Part shown: positions 1 through 6,760 of the stretch, piece by piece
Layout: the number at the start of each line of letters is the position of its first letter
Numbering within the stretch: position 1 is the stretch's first letter
Translations under genes and position numbers: made by a program
NCBI RefSeq assembly: GCF_000293865.2
Contig: NZ_ALKN02000002.1
Span: forward strand, 310,001 to 374,000
Source of the DNA: Limnohabitans sp. Rim28
GTDB lineage: Bacteria; Pseudomonadota; Gammaproteobacteria; Burkholderiales; Burkholderiaceae_C
Length of the DNA: 64,000 nt
Direction: 5' to 3'
Notes under the pieces: model-generated
Database searches by the model: none
Told to the model about the DNA's origin: nothing
The model's input: only the letters and a program-made list of their open reading frames with translations

Positions 1-831
1 GCGCGTGTGTTGGGCCTGCCTGCAGGCCAGGTGCAGGCCAGCGCCAGCGACACCGACCAAGTGGCCAACGCCAGCGCCACCGCAGCGTCCAGCGGCACCG
101 ACCTGAACGGCCGCGCCGCCGAAAACGCCGCGCTGCAGGTGCGCCAGAACATCGCCACCTGCATCGCCAAGGCCGATGGCTGCCCTTCAGATGCTGTGCG
201 TTTTGAAGGCGGCCAAGTTATCACACCCGTGCGCCAGCGCAGCTTCACCGAAGCGGTGCAATACGCCTATGGCCAGCGCGTGCAACTGTGGAGCGACGGC
301 TTTTACGCCACGCCCAAAATCCACTACGACCGCAGCACGCTGACCGGCAGGCCGTTTTATTACTTCGCCTACGGATCAGCCTGCAGCGAAGTCGCCATCG
401 ACACGCTCACAGGTGAATACCTTGTGCTGCGCACCGACATCCTGCACGACGTGGGGCATTCGCTGCACCCCGAGATCGACATCGGCCAGATCGAAGGCGG
501 CTTCGCGCAGGGCCTGGGCTGGCTCACCACCGAAGAGCTGGTCTGGAACGCCAAGGGCGAATTGCTGACCAAGGGCGCGAGCACCTACAAAATCCCCACC
601 GCTGCCGACATGCCCACGCAACTCAACATCGCGCTTTGGCACGAAGCCAACGTTGAGGAGAATGTGGGCGGCAGCAAGGCCGTGGGCGAGCCGCCCTTCA
701 TGCTGGCCATCAGCGTGCTTGAAGCCTTGCGCGACGCCATCGGCGCCACCCGCCCCGGCCGCGCGCCCATCCGCCTGGACACCCCCGCCACCCCCGAACG
801 CGTGCTGAACGCCCTCTTGAACCGGGTTTAA
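1..831 (+). CDS. xdhB: Xanthine dehydrogenase molybdopterin-binding subunit, C-terminal part (first copy, 5' truncated by window)
   Basis: The frame is open from base 1 and ends with TAA at 829-831, so the gene starts upstream of the window. The 276 visible codons match the C-terminal third of the Moco-binding subunit that oxidises hypoxanthine/xanthine to urate. They carry the substrate-loop signature NASATAASSG (about residue 27), the block DILHDVGHSLHPEIDIGQIEGG, and the motif KAVGEPP, whose Glu is the family's catalytic base. The protein clearly resembles the second XdhB at 23268-25628 but is not near-identical, so the two are paralogues and not a recent duplication. The gene is followed directly by guanine deaminase, which makes xanthine. 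This suggests a guanine-to-urate unit here. Confidence 0.93.
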   Translation, partial: ARVLGLPAGQVQASASDTDQVANASATAASSGTDLNGRAAENAALQVRQNIATCIAKADGCPSDAVRFEGGQVITPVRQRSFTEAVQYAYGQRVQLWSDGFYATPKIHYDRSTLTGRPFYYFAYGSACSEVAIDTLTGEYLVLRTDILHDVGHSLHPEIDIGQIEGGFAQGLGWLTTEELVWNAKGELLTKGASTYKIPTAADMPTQLNIALWHEANVEENVGGSKAVGEPPFMLAISVLEALRDAIGATRPGRAPIRLDTPATPERVLNALLNRV

Positions 832-832
832 T

Positions 833-858
833 TGGGGTCAGATCCCCATTGAATTTTT
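833..858 (+). terminator. Short GC hairpin with T-run after xdhB (possible terminator or REP-like palindrome)
   Basis: The stem TGGGG (833-837) pairs with CCCCA (844-848) across a 6-base loop, and T5 follows at 854-858. The hairpin lies 2 bases after the xdhB stop and just before guaD. The stem is short, so read-through is likely. The core GGGGTCAGATCCCC also resembles dispersed palindromes I associate with Comamonadaceae genomes, but that is from memory. Confidence 0.4.
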
Positions 859-864
859 CGTCCG

Positions 865-2247
865 ATGAATGCTCATTCCCATTTAAAAGCTTGGCGCGCT
901 GATTTGCTGTGGTTCCCAGATCCGCACAGCCCTCAGGCTCGGCATGAAAGTGATGGCCTGCTGGTCACCGGCCAAGGCGCCGACGGCATCGTGCGGGTGG
1001 TGGCCATCGGAGACTGGGCGACGCTGCAACACCATTACCCCGACCTGCCCGTGACGCACTGGCCTGGGCTGTGCATCGCGCCGGGCTTTGTCGACCTGCA
1101 CATCCATTACCCACAAACCGACGTGATCGGCTCGCCCGCCGAGGGCTTGCTGCCTTGGCTGGAGCACTACACCTTTCCGCACGAAAAGCAGTTTGCCGAT
1201 CCGGCCTACGCGCACGAAGTCTCGGGCTTCTTTTTAGACGAGCTGATGCGCCACGGCGTGACCACCGCGCTGTGTTTTGCCACCGCGCACCCCGAGTCGG
1301 TTGATGCTTTCATGGCCGAAGCGCAAAAGCGCCAGTTGCGCATGATCACGGGCAAAGTGCTGCAAGACCGCCACAGCCCCGACGGCCTGCGCGACACCGA
1401 CACCCGCTTGAGTTTGCGCCAGACAGAAGACCTGATCCGCCGCTGGCATGGCGTGGACCGCCTGGGCTACGCCATCACGCCGCGCTTTGCGCCCACCAGC
1501 AGCCCTGAGCAGCTGCACGGCGCGGGCGAGATCGCGCAGCAGTTTCCTGATGTGTGGATTCAGTCGCATGTGGCCGAAAACCTCGACGAAATCCGCTGGG
1601 TGCATGAACTCTTTCCTGATGCACGCAGTTATCTGGACGTGTACGACCGCGCCGGCCTGCTGCGCCAGCGCTCGGTTTACGCGCACTGCATTTACCTGGA
1701 TGATGCCGACCGCCGCCGCATGGCCGAGGTGGGTGCAACCGCCGCCGTCAGCCCCACCAGCAACCTGTTTTTGGGCAGCGGCTTTTTTGACTACACCGCT
1801 TCAGACGCAGCGGGTCTGCGCTATGGCCTGGCCAGCGATGTGGGCGGCGGCACCAGCTTCAGTCCTTTTCACACCATGCACGCGGCCTACACCGTGGCCA
1901 GGCAAAGCGTGGGCAGCCCCGGCATCAGCTTGGCGCCAGAACACCTGTGGTGGCAGCACACGGCAGGCGCCGCCGCTGCGATGGACCTGAACGGCCAAGT
2001 GGGCAACCTGCTGCCCGGCTGCGAAGCCGACTTCGTGGTGCTCAACCCGCAAGCCACGCCCTTGCTGGCGCGCCGCACGGCTCAGACCGAAACCCTGGCC
2101 GAATGGTTGTTCGCGATGATCGTGCTGGGCGATGAACGCTTGATTGCGCACACAGTCATCCAAGGCCAGTGTGTGAAGCCCAACCCCTGGTCCAGCGCCT
2201 TCAGCCCCACAAAAAGTGGACTCGCCTTGTCAGACAATAGGGCATGA
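865..2247 (+). CDS. guaD: Guanine deaminase
   Basis: A 460-residue zinc amidohydrolase that converts guanine to xanthine and ammonia. Visible metal-site motifs are PGFVDLHIHYPQTD (HxH at residues 79-81), SHVAEN (His 235), YAHC (His 274) and SDVGGGTSFS (Asp 325), which is the usual set and spacing for GuaD. The length fits the family (430-460). ATG 865 is the only good start before the conserved N-terminus; its Shine-Dalgarno is weak. It sits 33 bases after an xdhB gene and overlaps the next small gene by 4 bases (ATGA), so the three are probably co-transcribed. It feeds xanthine to xanthine dehydrogenase. Confidence 0.95.
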   Translation: MNAHSHLKAWRADLLWFPDPHSPQARHESDGLLVTGQGADGIVRVVAIGDWATLQHHYPDLPVTHWPGLCIAPGFVDLHIHYPQTDVIGSPAEGLLPWLEHYTFPHEKQFADPAYAHEVSGFFLDELMRHGVTTALCFATAHPESVDAFMAEAQKRQLRMITGKVLQDRHSPDGLRDTDTRLSLRQTEDLIRRWHGVDRLGYAITPRFAPTSSPEQLHGAGEIAQQFPDVWIQSHVAENLDEIRWVHELFPDARSYLDVYDRAGLLRQRSVYAHCIYLDDADRRRMAEVGATAAVSPTSNLFLGSGFFDYTASDAAGLRYGLASDVGGGTSFSPFHTMHAAYTVARQSVGSPGISLAPEHLWWQHTAGAAAAMDLNGQVGNLLPGCEADFVVLNPQATPLLARRTAQTETLAEWLFAMIVLGDERLIAHTVIQGQCVKPNPWSSAFSPTKSGLALSDNRA

Positions 2248-2477
2248 GCGCCGAGAACGAACACCCCATCATCGACCCCTACGCCTCCCAACGCGCATCC
2301 GTGCGCAAGGGCATTGCGCAATTTCAAGAACGCCTGCAGGCAGCAGGCCATGACTTCAGAGACCCGCCACCCGAGCCCACATCCTGCTGCGGGCGCGGCT
2401 GCAACGGTTGCGTTTGGGAGAGCTATGACGCGGCGCTGATGTTTTGGTACGAGGACGCTGGGGCTTTGCTGGCTTGA
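2244..2477 (+). CDS. Small Cys-rich oxidoreductase-like domain protein
   Basis: 77 residues. The C-terminal half carries PPEPTSCCGRGCNGCVWE (about residues 47-64), the signature of the oxidoreductase-like domain family (PF09791). That family has four closely spaced Cys residues (CC, GC, GC) that probably bind a metal or form disulfides, and no biochemical role is established. The start ATG overlaps the guaD stop (ATGA at 2244-2247), which implies translational coupling. Recognition is from the motif only; any link to purine metabolism is inferred from the overlap. Confidence 0.85.
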   Translation: MSAENEHPIIDPYASQRASVRKGIAQFQERLQAAGHDFRDPPPEPTSCCGRGCNGCVWESYDAALMFWYEDAGALLA

Positions 2478-2498
2478 GGGCATCCAACCCTCGTTGGA

Positions 2499-2813
2499 TC
2501 AAGCAGAGGCTGGCTGTTGGAACACCCGAATGCGTGGCGCAATCGTGTCAGTGAGCGTTCTCGCGGCCTGACGCATGTCGTACTCGGTTTGAAGGTTCAA
2601 CCAAAACCGAGGCTCCATATTGAAAAACAGTCCCAAACGCAAGGCAGTGTCTGCCGTCACGGGGCGGTTGCCATTGACCAGATCGCTGATTCGGCTGGGC
2701 GAAACATCAATGTCAGCGGCCAGCTGGCGCGCAGAAATGCCCATGGGTTTCATGAAGTCTTCCAACAAGATTTCACCAGGATGAATTTCGTCAAGTAATT
2801 CGGTCATGTTCAA
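2499..2813 (-). CDS. higA: HigA-type antitoxin (XRE helix-turn-helix)
   Basis: 104 residues. It begins with the HigA signature IHPGEILLEDFMKPMGIS (from about residue 10), followed by a helix-turn-helix with ISDLVNGNRPVTADTALRLG and FNMEPRFWLNLQTEYD. In this family the protein binds and neutralises the HigB mRNA interferase and represses its own operon. It lies 4 bases downstream of the toxin gene, so the order is toxin then antitoxin, as is usual for higBA. The C-terminal tail has no recognisable domain. Confidence 0.92.
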   Translation of the reverse strand: MNMTELLDEIHPGEILLEDFMKPMGISARQLAADIDVSPSRISDLVNGNRPVTADTALRLGLFFNMEPRFWLNLQTEYDMRQAARTLTDTIAPRIRVFQQPASA

Positions 2814-2817
2814 CTCC

Positions 2818-3096
2818 TCAGTGGTAGTCCACTATCTCAACTTGGTAAGCCCCGTTGTCGTGCCAGACAAAACAAATGCGCCATTGGTCATTGATGCGGA
2901 TGCTGTGTTGTCCTTTTCGATCATCCTTCAAGGCCTCCAAGTGGTTACCGGGAGGGACTCTCAGACTGACCAATTCCGTGACAGCATGCAATTGCAAGAG
3001 CTTTCGCCGTGCCACCCTTTCGATGTTTCTGAAGCGAGGCACGGGCTGACTTTTGAACAAAGCTTCGGTGTTGCCGCAGATGAACGAATGGATCAT
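2818..3096 (-). CDS. higB: HigB-type toxin (RelE/ParE superfamily)
   Basis: 92 residues from ATG 3096. A TTG two codons upstream (3102) is a possible alternative, but the family begins with MI. Visible HigB features are a start region like SFICGNTEALF, a middle RKLLQLHAVTELVSLRVPPGNHLEALKDDRKGQHSIRIN read in pieces, and the C-terminal QWRICFVW with VEIVDYH. Family members cleave mRNA on the ribosome. It is the first gene of a two-gene operon with higA, whose predicted operator lies 12 bases upstream of the ATG (3108-3130). Confidence 0.9.
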   Translation of the reverse strand: MIHSFICGNTEALFKSQPVPRFRNIERVARRKLLQLHAVTELVSLRVPPGNHLEALKDDRKGQHSIRINDQWRICFVWHDNGAYQVEIVDYH

Positions 3097-3107
3097 GTTC
3101 AAATTTT

Positions 3108-3130
3108 ATTCCGTCATGCGGAATCCGTCA
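3108..3130. promoter_or_regulatory. Candidate HigBA operator
   Basis: Just upstream of higB the sequence contains a perfect 6-base inverted repeat, ATTCCG (3108-3113) and CGGAAT (3119-3124), with a 5-base spacer. CCGTCA also occurs as a direct repeat at 3111-3116 and 3125-3130. Such a site at the toxin promoter is where a HigA dimer would bind. Binding is inferred. Confidence 0.5.
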
Positions 3131-3153
3131 AACAGATCTACTTTGGATCCAAC

Positions 3154-3474
3154 TTAGGGGATCAAGTGCTGTATGGCCTGCACGGTTGCAGGCCGCACCA
3201 ACCGGCCCACCTCCTGCCCATCGCGCAAAACCACCAGCGTGGGCCAGAGCTTGACGCGGTAGTGGCGGCCCAGCGCACGGCCCGGGCCATCTTCGATTTT
3301 GAGATGCTGCCACTGACTGTGCGTGGCCAATGCCTGCGCAATCAGGGCTTGGGCGGCGCGGCAGTGGCCGCACCACTCGGTACCAAATTCCAGCAGCACG
3401 AGGCTGGGCAGCGCCTGCACCTCGGCCAGGCTGGGCGCTTCGATGCCGCTCAAGTAGGGTTTGAAAGGGCTCAT
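3154..3474 (-). CDS. Thioredoxin-family protein (WCGHC active site)
   Basis: 106 residues with a thioredoxin fold: the redox motif WCGHC at residues 34-38 and the cis-proline segment LWPTLVV at about 76-82. The spacer residues (GH) are the PDI type rather than the GP of classical thioredoxin. No signal peptide is seen, so it should be cytoplasmic. ATG 3474 is chosen because it overlaps the stop of the upstream LysR gene (ATGA at 3471-3474); the in-frame extension upstream has no homology-like features. Coupling to a LysR gene is unusual, and the partner protein cannot be told from sequence. Confidence 0.85.
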   Translation of the reverse strand: MSPFKPYLSGIEAPSLAEVQALPSLVLLEFGTEWCGHCRAAQALIAQALATHSQWQHLKIEDGPGRALGRHYRVKLWPTLVVLRDGQEVGRLVRPATVQAIQHLIP

Positions 3475-4406
3475 GGCTTGACATCGATGGTGCTGAACAG
3501 TCGGGACACCGTGCCCCGCAGCCACTGCAGGCAGGGGTCTTTGTCAAAGCGCTGGCTCCAGTGCATGGACACGGTGAAATCGCGCAGTGGCAAATCAGGC
3601 TCAATCAAGGCCAGCGCACCGGCCTCGGCAAAGCCTTGCGCAAAATTGCGCGGCATGAGCACGGCCAGATCGCTGCTGCGCACGATGCCCGGCAAGGACA
3701 AAAAGTGGCTCACCGTCAAGCGCAGGCGGTGCTGCCAGTGCATCAACTCCAAGATGCGCAGCGTGTCCGAATGGGTGCGCACAGCGGCGAACTCCAACTC
3801 GGCCAGCAAGGCTTGCGCGGCATCGCTTGCAGCACGGGCTTTTTGCAATTGCGCCCAACGCTGGGCCACAGGATGGCCCTGGCGCATCAGCACCACGTAG
3901 CGGTCGCTCATCAAGGGTTGATGCAAGGTGTCGTTCACCTCGGGCAAAAAACCCATCGCCAGATCCAGCTGGCCGTTGTCCAGCGCGGGGCCGATCTTCT
4001 CGTGCGGCAGTGGCATGGCTTCGAGCCGCATGCCCGGTGCGTGGCGCTGCAGGGCCAACACCAGTTCGGGCAAAAAACGCGCCTCGCCAATGTCGCTCAG
4101 GTGCACGCGCACCACACGGGTCGAGCGCTGCGGATCAAAGACCTGTGAGGCATTGAGCGCATCCTCGATCGTGCCCAGCGCCAGCTGCACCGCCTGCGCC
4201 AGCCGGTCGGCACGCGGCGTGGGCCGCACGCCAGCCCCACTGCGCTCGAACAAGGCGTCGCCCAGCACCGACCGCAAACGTGCCAGACCCTGGCTGGCCG
4301 CCGGTTGCGACATGCCCAGCTGCTGCGCGGCCAGGCTCACGCTGCGGGTGCGCCACACTGCGTCAAACAAGCGCAAAAGGTTGAGGTCCAGGTCTTTGAT
4401 ATTCAT
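3471..4406 (-). CDS. LysR-family transcriptional regulator
   Basis: 311 residues with the LysR winged helix-turn-helix at the N-terminus (LNLLRLFDAVWRTRSVSLAA, then QPAASQGLARLR) and a substrate-binding domain after about residue 90. It is transcribed divergently from iorA across a 170-base region, so it is the natural candidate regulator of iorAB. It overlaps the downstream thioredoxin gene by 4 bases. The effector is unknown; an aromatic 2-oxo acid would be a reasonable guess. Confidence 0.9.
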   Translation of the reverse strand: MNIKDLDLNLLRLFDAVWRTRSVSLAAQQLGMSQPAASQGLARLRSVLGDALFERSGAGVRPTPRADRLAQAVQLALGTIEDALNASQVFDPQRSTRVVRVHLSDIGEARFLPELVLALQRHAPGMRLEAMPLPHEKIGPALDNGQLDLAMGFLPEVNDTLHQPLMSDRYVVLMRQGHPVAQRWAQLQKARAASDAAQALLAELEFAAVRTHSDTLRILELMHWQHRLRLTVSHFLSLPGIVRSSDLAVLMPRNFAQGFAEAGALALIEPDLPLRDFTVSMHWSQRFDKDPCLQWLRGTVSRLFSTIDVKP

Positions 4407-4467
4407 TCAATGCATACCGTTTATTCATAATATTTTATGCTCTTATAAGTAAGATGGTCCGCATGTC

Positions 4468-4547
4468 TTTGCAGGCGCCCACCCCGTGGGCGATGGGCGT
4501 GGCACACGGCCTTGAAAACCATCGCCCACGGGGTGGACTCCTGCAAA
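4468..4547. repeat. Long inverted repeat in the iorA leader
   Basis: Two perfect 18-base arms, CCACCCCGTGGGCGATGG at 4479-4496 and its reverse complement at 4519-4536, flank a 22-base loop. Outside them a second perfect 8-base pair, TTTGCAGG (4468-4475) and CCTGCAAA (4540-4547), is separated from the inner stem by 3 unpaired bases on each side. The structure would sit in the 5' untranslated leader of iorA, ending 17 bases before the Shine-Dalgarno. Neither strand shows a T-run after it, so it is not a standard intrinsic terminator. Confidence 0.9.
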
Positions 4548-4564
4548 AGGGACTGCAACAACGC

Positions 4565-4570
4565 AAGGAG
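4565..4570 (+). promoter_or_regulatory. Shine-Dalgarno that fixes the iorA GTG start
   Basis: AAGGAG lies 6 bases before GTG 4577. This makes GTG 4577 a better start than the in-frame ATG at 4454, which lies before the long hairpin and would add 41 non-conserved residues. Confidence 0.8.
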
Positions 4571-4576
4571 CGCGCT

Positions 4577-6733
4577 GTGGAAGTGTCATTTCATGAAGAA
4601 ATCAAGGCCCTGCGCATGGGCGCAGGCGAGGTGTTTCACGGTGAGGGCATCCTGGCCATCACCAAGGGCCTGCTGCAATCGGGCGTGAGCTATGTGGGCG
4701 GCTACCAGGGCGCGCCGGTCTCGCACCTGCTCGATGTGATGGTGCAGGCCAAGCCCTATATGGACGAGCTGGGCGTGCACGTCGAGGCGTGTTCCAACGA
4801 GGCCTCGGCCGCGGCCATGCTGGGCGCCTCCATCCATTACCCCATCCGCGGCGCGGTGACCTGGAAATCGATCGTGGGCACCAACGTGGCGGCCGATGCG
4901 CTGTCCAATTTGTCGTCGCCCGGCGTGACCGGGGGCGTGCTGATCGTGGTGGGTGAGGACTACGGCGAAGGCGCGAGCGTCATTCAAGAGCGCACGCACG
5001 CTTATGCGCTCAAGTCGGGCATGTGCCTGCTCGACCCCCGGCCCGAATTGGGCCAGATGGTCAACATGGTGGAACACGGTTTCAGGCTGTCTGAAGCGTC
5101 CAACATGCCGGTGATGATGGAGTTGCGCATCCGCGCCTGCCATGTGCGCGGCCAGTTTGTGGCCAAGGACAACCAGGCCCCCAAGCTGTCCAAAAAGCAC
5201 CTGATCGACGAGCCCGCCGGCTTCAACTACATGCGGCTGGCGCACCCGCCAGTGACCTTTGCGCAGGAAAAACGCAAAGTGGAGCACCGCCTGCCCGCCG
5301 CGCGCCAATACATCACCGAACAGCGCCTGAACGAACACTTCGAAGGCAGCACCCACCGCCACCTGGGCCTGATCGTGCAAGGCGGTTTGTACAACACGCT
5401 GATGCGGGCCCTGCAGCAGTTCGACTTGGCCGATGCCTTTGGCGTGTCCAGCTTGTCGGTGCTGGTGCTGAATGTGACGTATCCACTGGTGCCCGATGAA
5501 TTGGTGAATTTTTGCAAGGACAAATCGGCCGTGCTGCTGCTCGAAGAGGGCCAGCCCGAGTACATCGAGCAGGAACTGGCCCTGATGCTGCGCCGGCTGG
5601 ACCTGCAAACACCGCTGCACGGCAAAGACATGCTGCCGTCTGGCGGTGAATACACCGCCGAAGTGATGGCCCAGGGCCTGCTGAAGTTTCTGGACCGACA
5701 CCAAGCCGATGCCGTGCCCGAAGCCACGCGCCAATGGCTGGCCACCAACGGCGAACGCCGCCAGCAAGTGCAAACCTTGTTGGGCAGTCCGGTGCCCGCA
5801 CGGCCGCCCGGCATGTGCATTGGTTGCCCCGAGCGGCCGGTGTTTTCTGCGCTCAAACTGGCGCAACAAGACGTGGGGCCGGTGCACATCGCGGGCGACA
5901 TCGGCTGCCATGCACTGGCCACTTTCGAGCCGTTTTCCTTTGGCCACTCCATCCTGGGTTATGGCATGAGTTTGGCCAGCCGGGCGGGCGTGTCACCGGT
6001 GATGAAGCGGCGGGTTTTGTCGGTGATGGGGGATGGCGGTTTTTGGCACAACGGTTTGCTCACGGGTGTGCAAAGTGCGCTGTTCAACGGCGACGACGCG
6101 GTGCTGCTGATCTTCAAGAACGGCTACACCTCGGCCACCGGCACACAGGACATCATCAACACCCCGACCGACATTGCCAAGGAACTGGCGGGTGACAAGC
6201 GCCAGAGCATGGTGCACACCAACCAGACCATCGAGTCCACTCTGAAGGGCCTGGGCGTGCAGTGGCTGCGCACGGTGCACACCTATGAAGTCAGCCACAT
6301 GCAGGCCACGCTCACCGAGGCCTTCACCACTGAGTTTCAGGGCCTGAAAGTGATCGTCGCCGAAGGCGAATGCCAACTGGAGCGCCAGCGCCGCATCAAG
6401 CCCTGGCTGGCCTCGCTGCTGTCCAAGGGCGAACGTGTCGAGCGCGTGAAATACGGCGTAGACGAAGACGTGTGCAACGGCGACCACGCCTGCATTCGCC
6501 TCTCGGGCTGCCCGACACTCACGCTGAAAGACAACCCCGACCCGCTGAAAGTGGACCCGGTGGCCACTGTGATCGACGGCTGTGTGGGCTGCGGCCTGTG
6601 CGGCGAAAACGCCCACGCAGCCACGCTGTGCCCCTCCTTTTACCGCGCCGAGGTGGTGCAAAACCCCAAGCTGCACGAGCGCCTGTGGGCCCGTTGGCAA
6701 AGCCTGGCCACCCGCTGGTTGCAACCGGCTTGA
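4577..6733 (+). CDS. iorA: Indolepyruvate:ferredoxin oxidoreductase, alpha subunit
   Basis: 718 residues from GTG 4577. The enzyme oxidatively decarboxylates aryl pyruvates from aromatic amino acid transamination to arylacetyl-CoA with ferredoxin as acceptor. An N-terminal pyrimidine domain carries GYQGAPVSHL. A CIGCPERP motif and the TPP-binding block GDIGCHALATF ... GDGGFWHNGL ... NGYTSATGTQD lie in the second half. The C-terminus has two Cys clusters at about 633-646 and 669-687 (GCVGCGLCG ... CP) for [4Fe-4S]. The first cluster is spaced CNGDHACIRLSGC, unlike a classic CxxCxxC. It is 27 bases upstream of iorB. Confidence 0.93.
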   Translation: MEVSFHEEIKALRMGAGEVFHGEGILAITKGLLQSGVSYVGGYQGAPVSHLLDVMVQAKPYMDELGVHVEACSNEASAAAMLGASIHYPIRGAVTWKSIVGTNVAADALSNLSSPGVTGGVLIVVGEDYGEGASVIQERTHAYALKSGMCLLDPRPELGQMVNMVEHGFRLSEASNMPVMMELRIRACHVRGQFVAKDNQAPKLSKKHLIDEPAGFNYMRLAHPPVTFAQEKRKVEHRLPAARQYITEQRLNEHFEGSTHRHLGLIVQGGLYNTLMRALQQFDLADAFGVSSLSVLVLNVTYPLVPDELVNFCKDKSAVLLLEEGQPEYIEQELALMLRRLDLQTPLHGKDMLPSGGEYTAEVMAQGLLKFLDRHQADAVPEATRQWLATNGERRQQVQTLLGSPVPARPPGMCIGCPERPVFSALKLAQQDVGPVHIAGDIGCHALATFEPFSFGHSILGYGMSLASRAGVSPVMKRRVLSVMGDGGFWHNGLLTGVQSALFNGDDAVLLIFKNGYTSATGTQDIINTPTDIAKELAGDKRQSMVHTNQTIESTLKGLGVQWLRTVHTYEVSHMQATLTEAFTTEFQGLKVIVAEGECQLERQRRIKPWLASLLSKGERVERVKYGVDEDVCNGDHACIRLSGCPTLTLKDNPDPLKVDPVATVIDGCVGCGLCGENAHAATLCPSFYRAEVVQNPKLHERLWARWQSLATRWLQPA

Positions 6734-6760
6734 CCCGCTGAAACGCCTGAAAGAGACACC

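Noticed and set aside
2517-2798. A + strand open frame opposite higA
   Set aside because: It is antisense to the well-recognised antitoxin gene and shows no family motif.
4454-4576. A 41-residue N-terminal extension of IorA starting at ATG 4454
   Set aside because: It runs through the long hairpin, has no Shine-Dalgarno and no family-like sequence, whereas GTG 4577 has a strong one.
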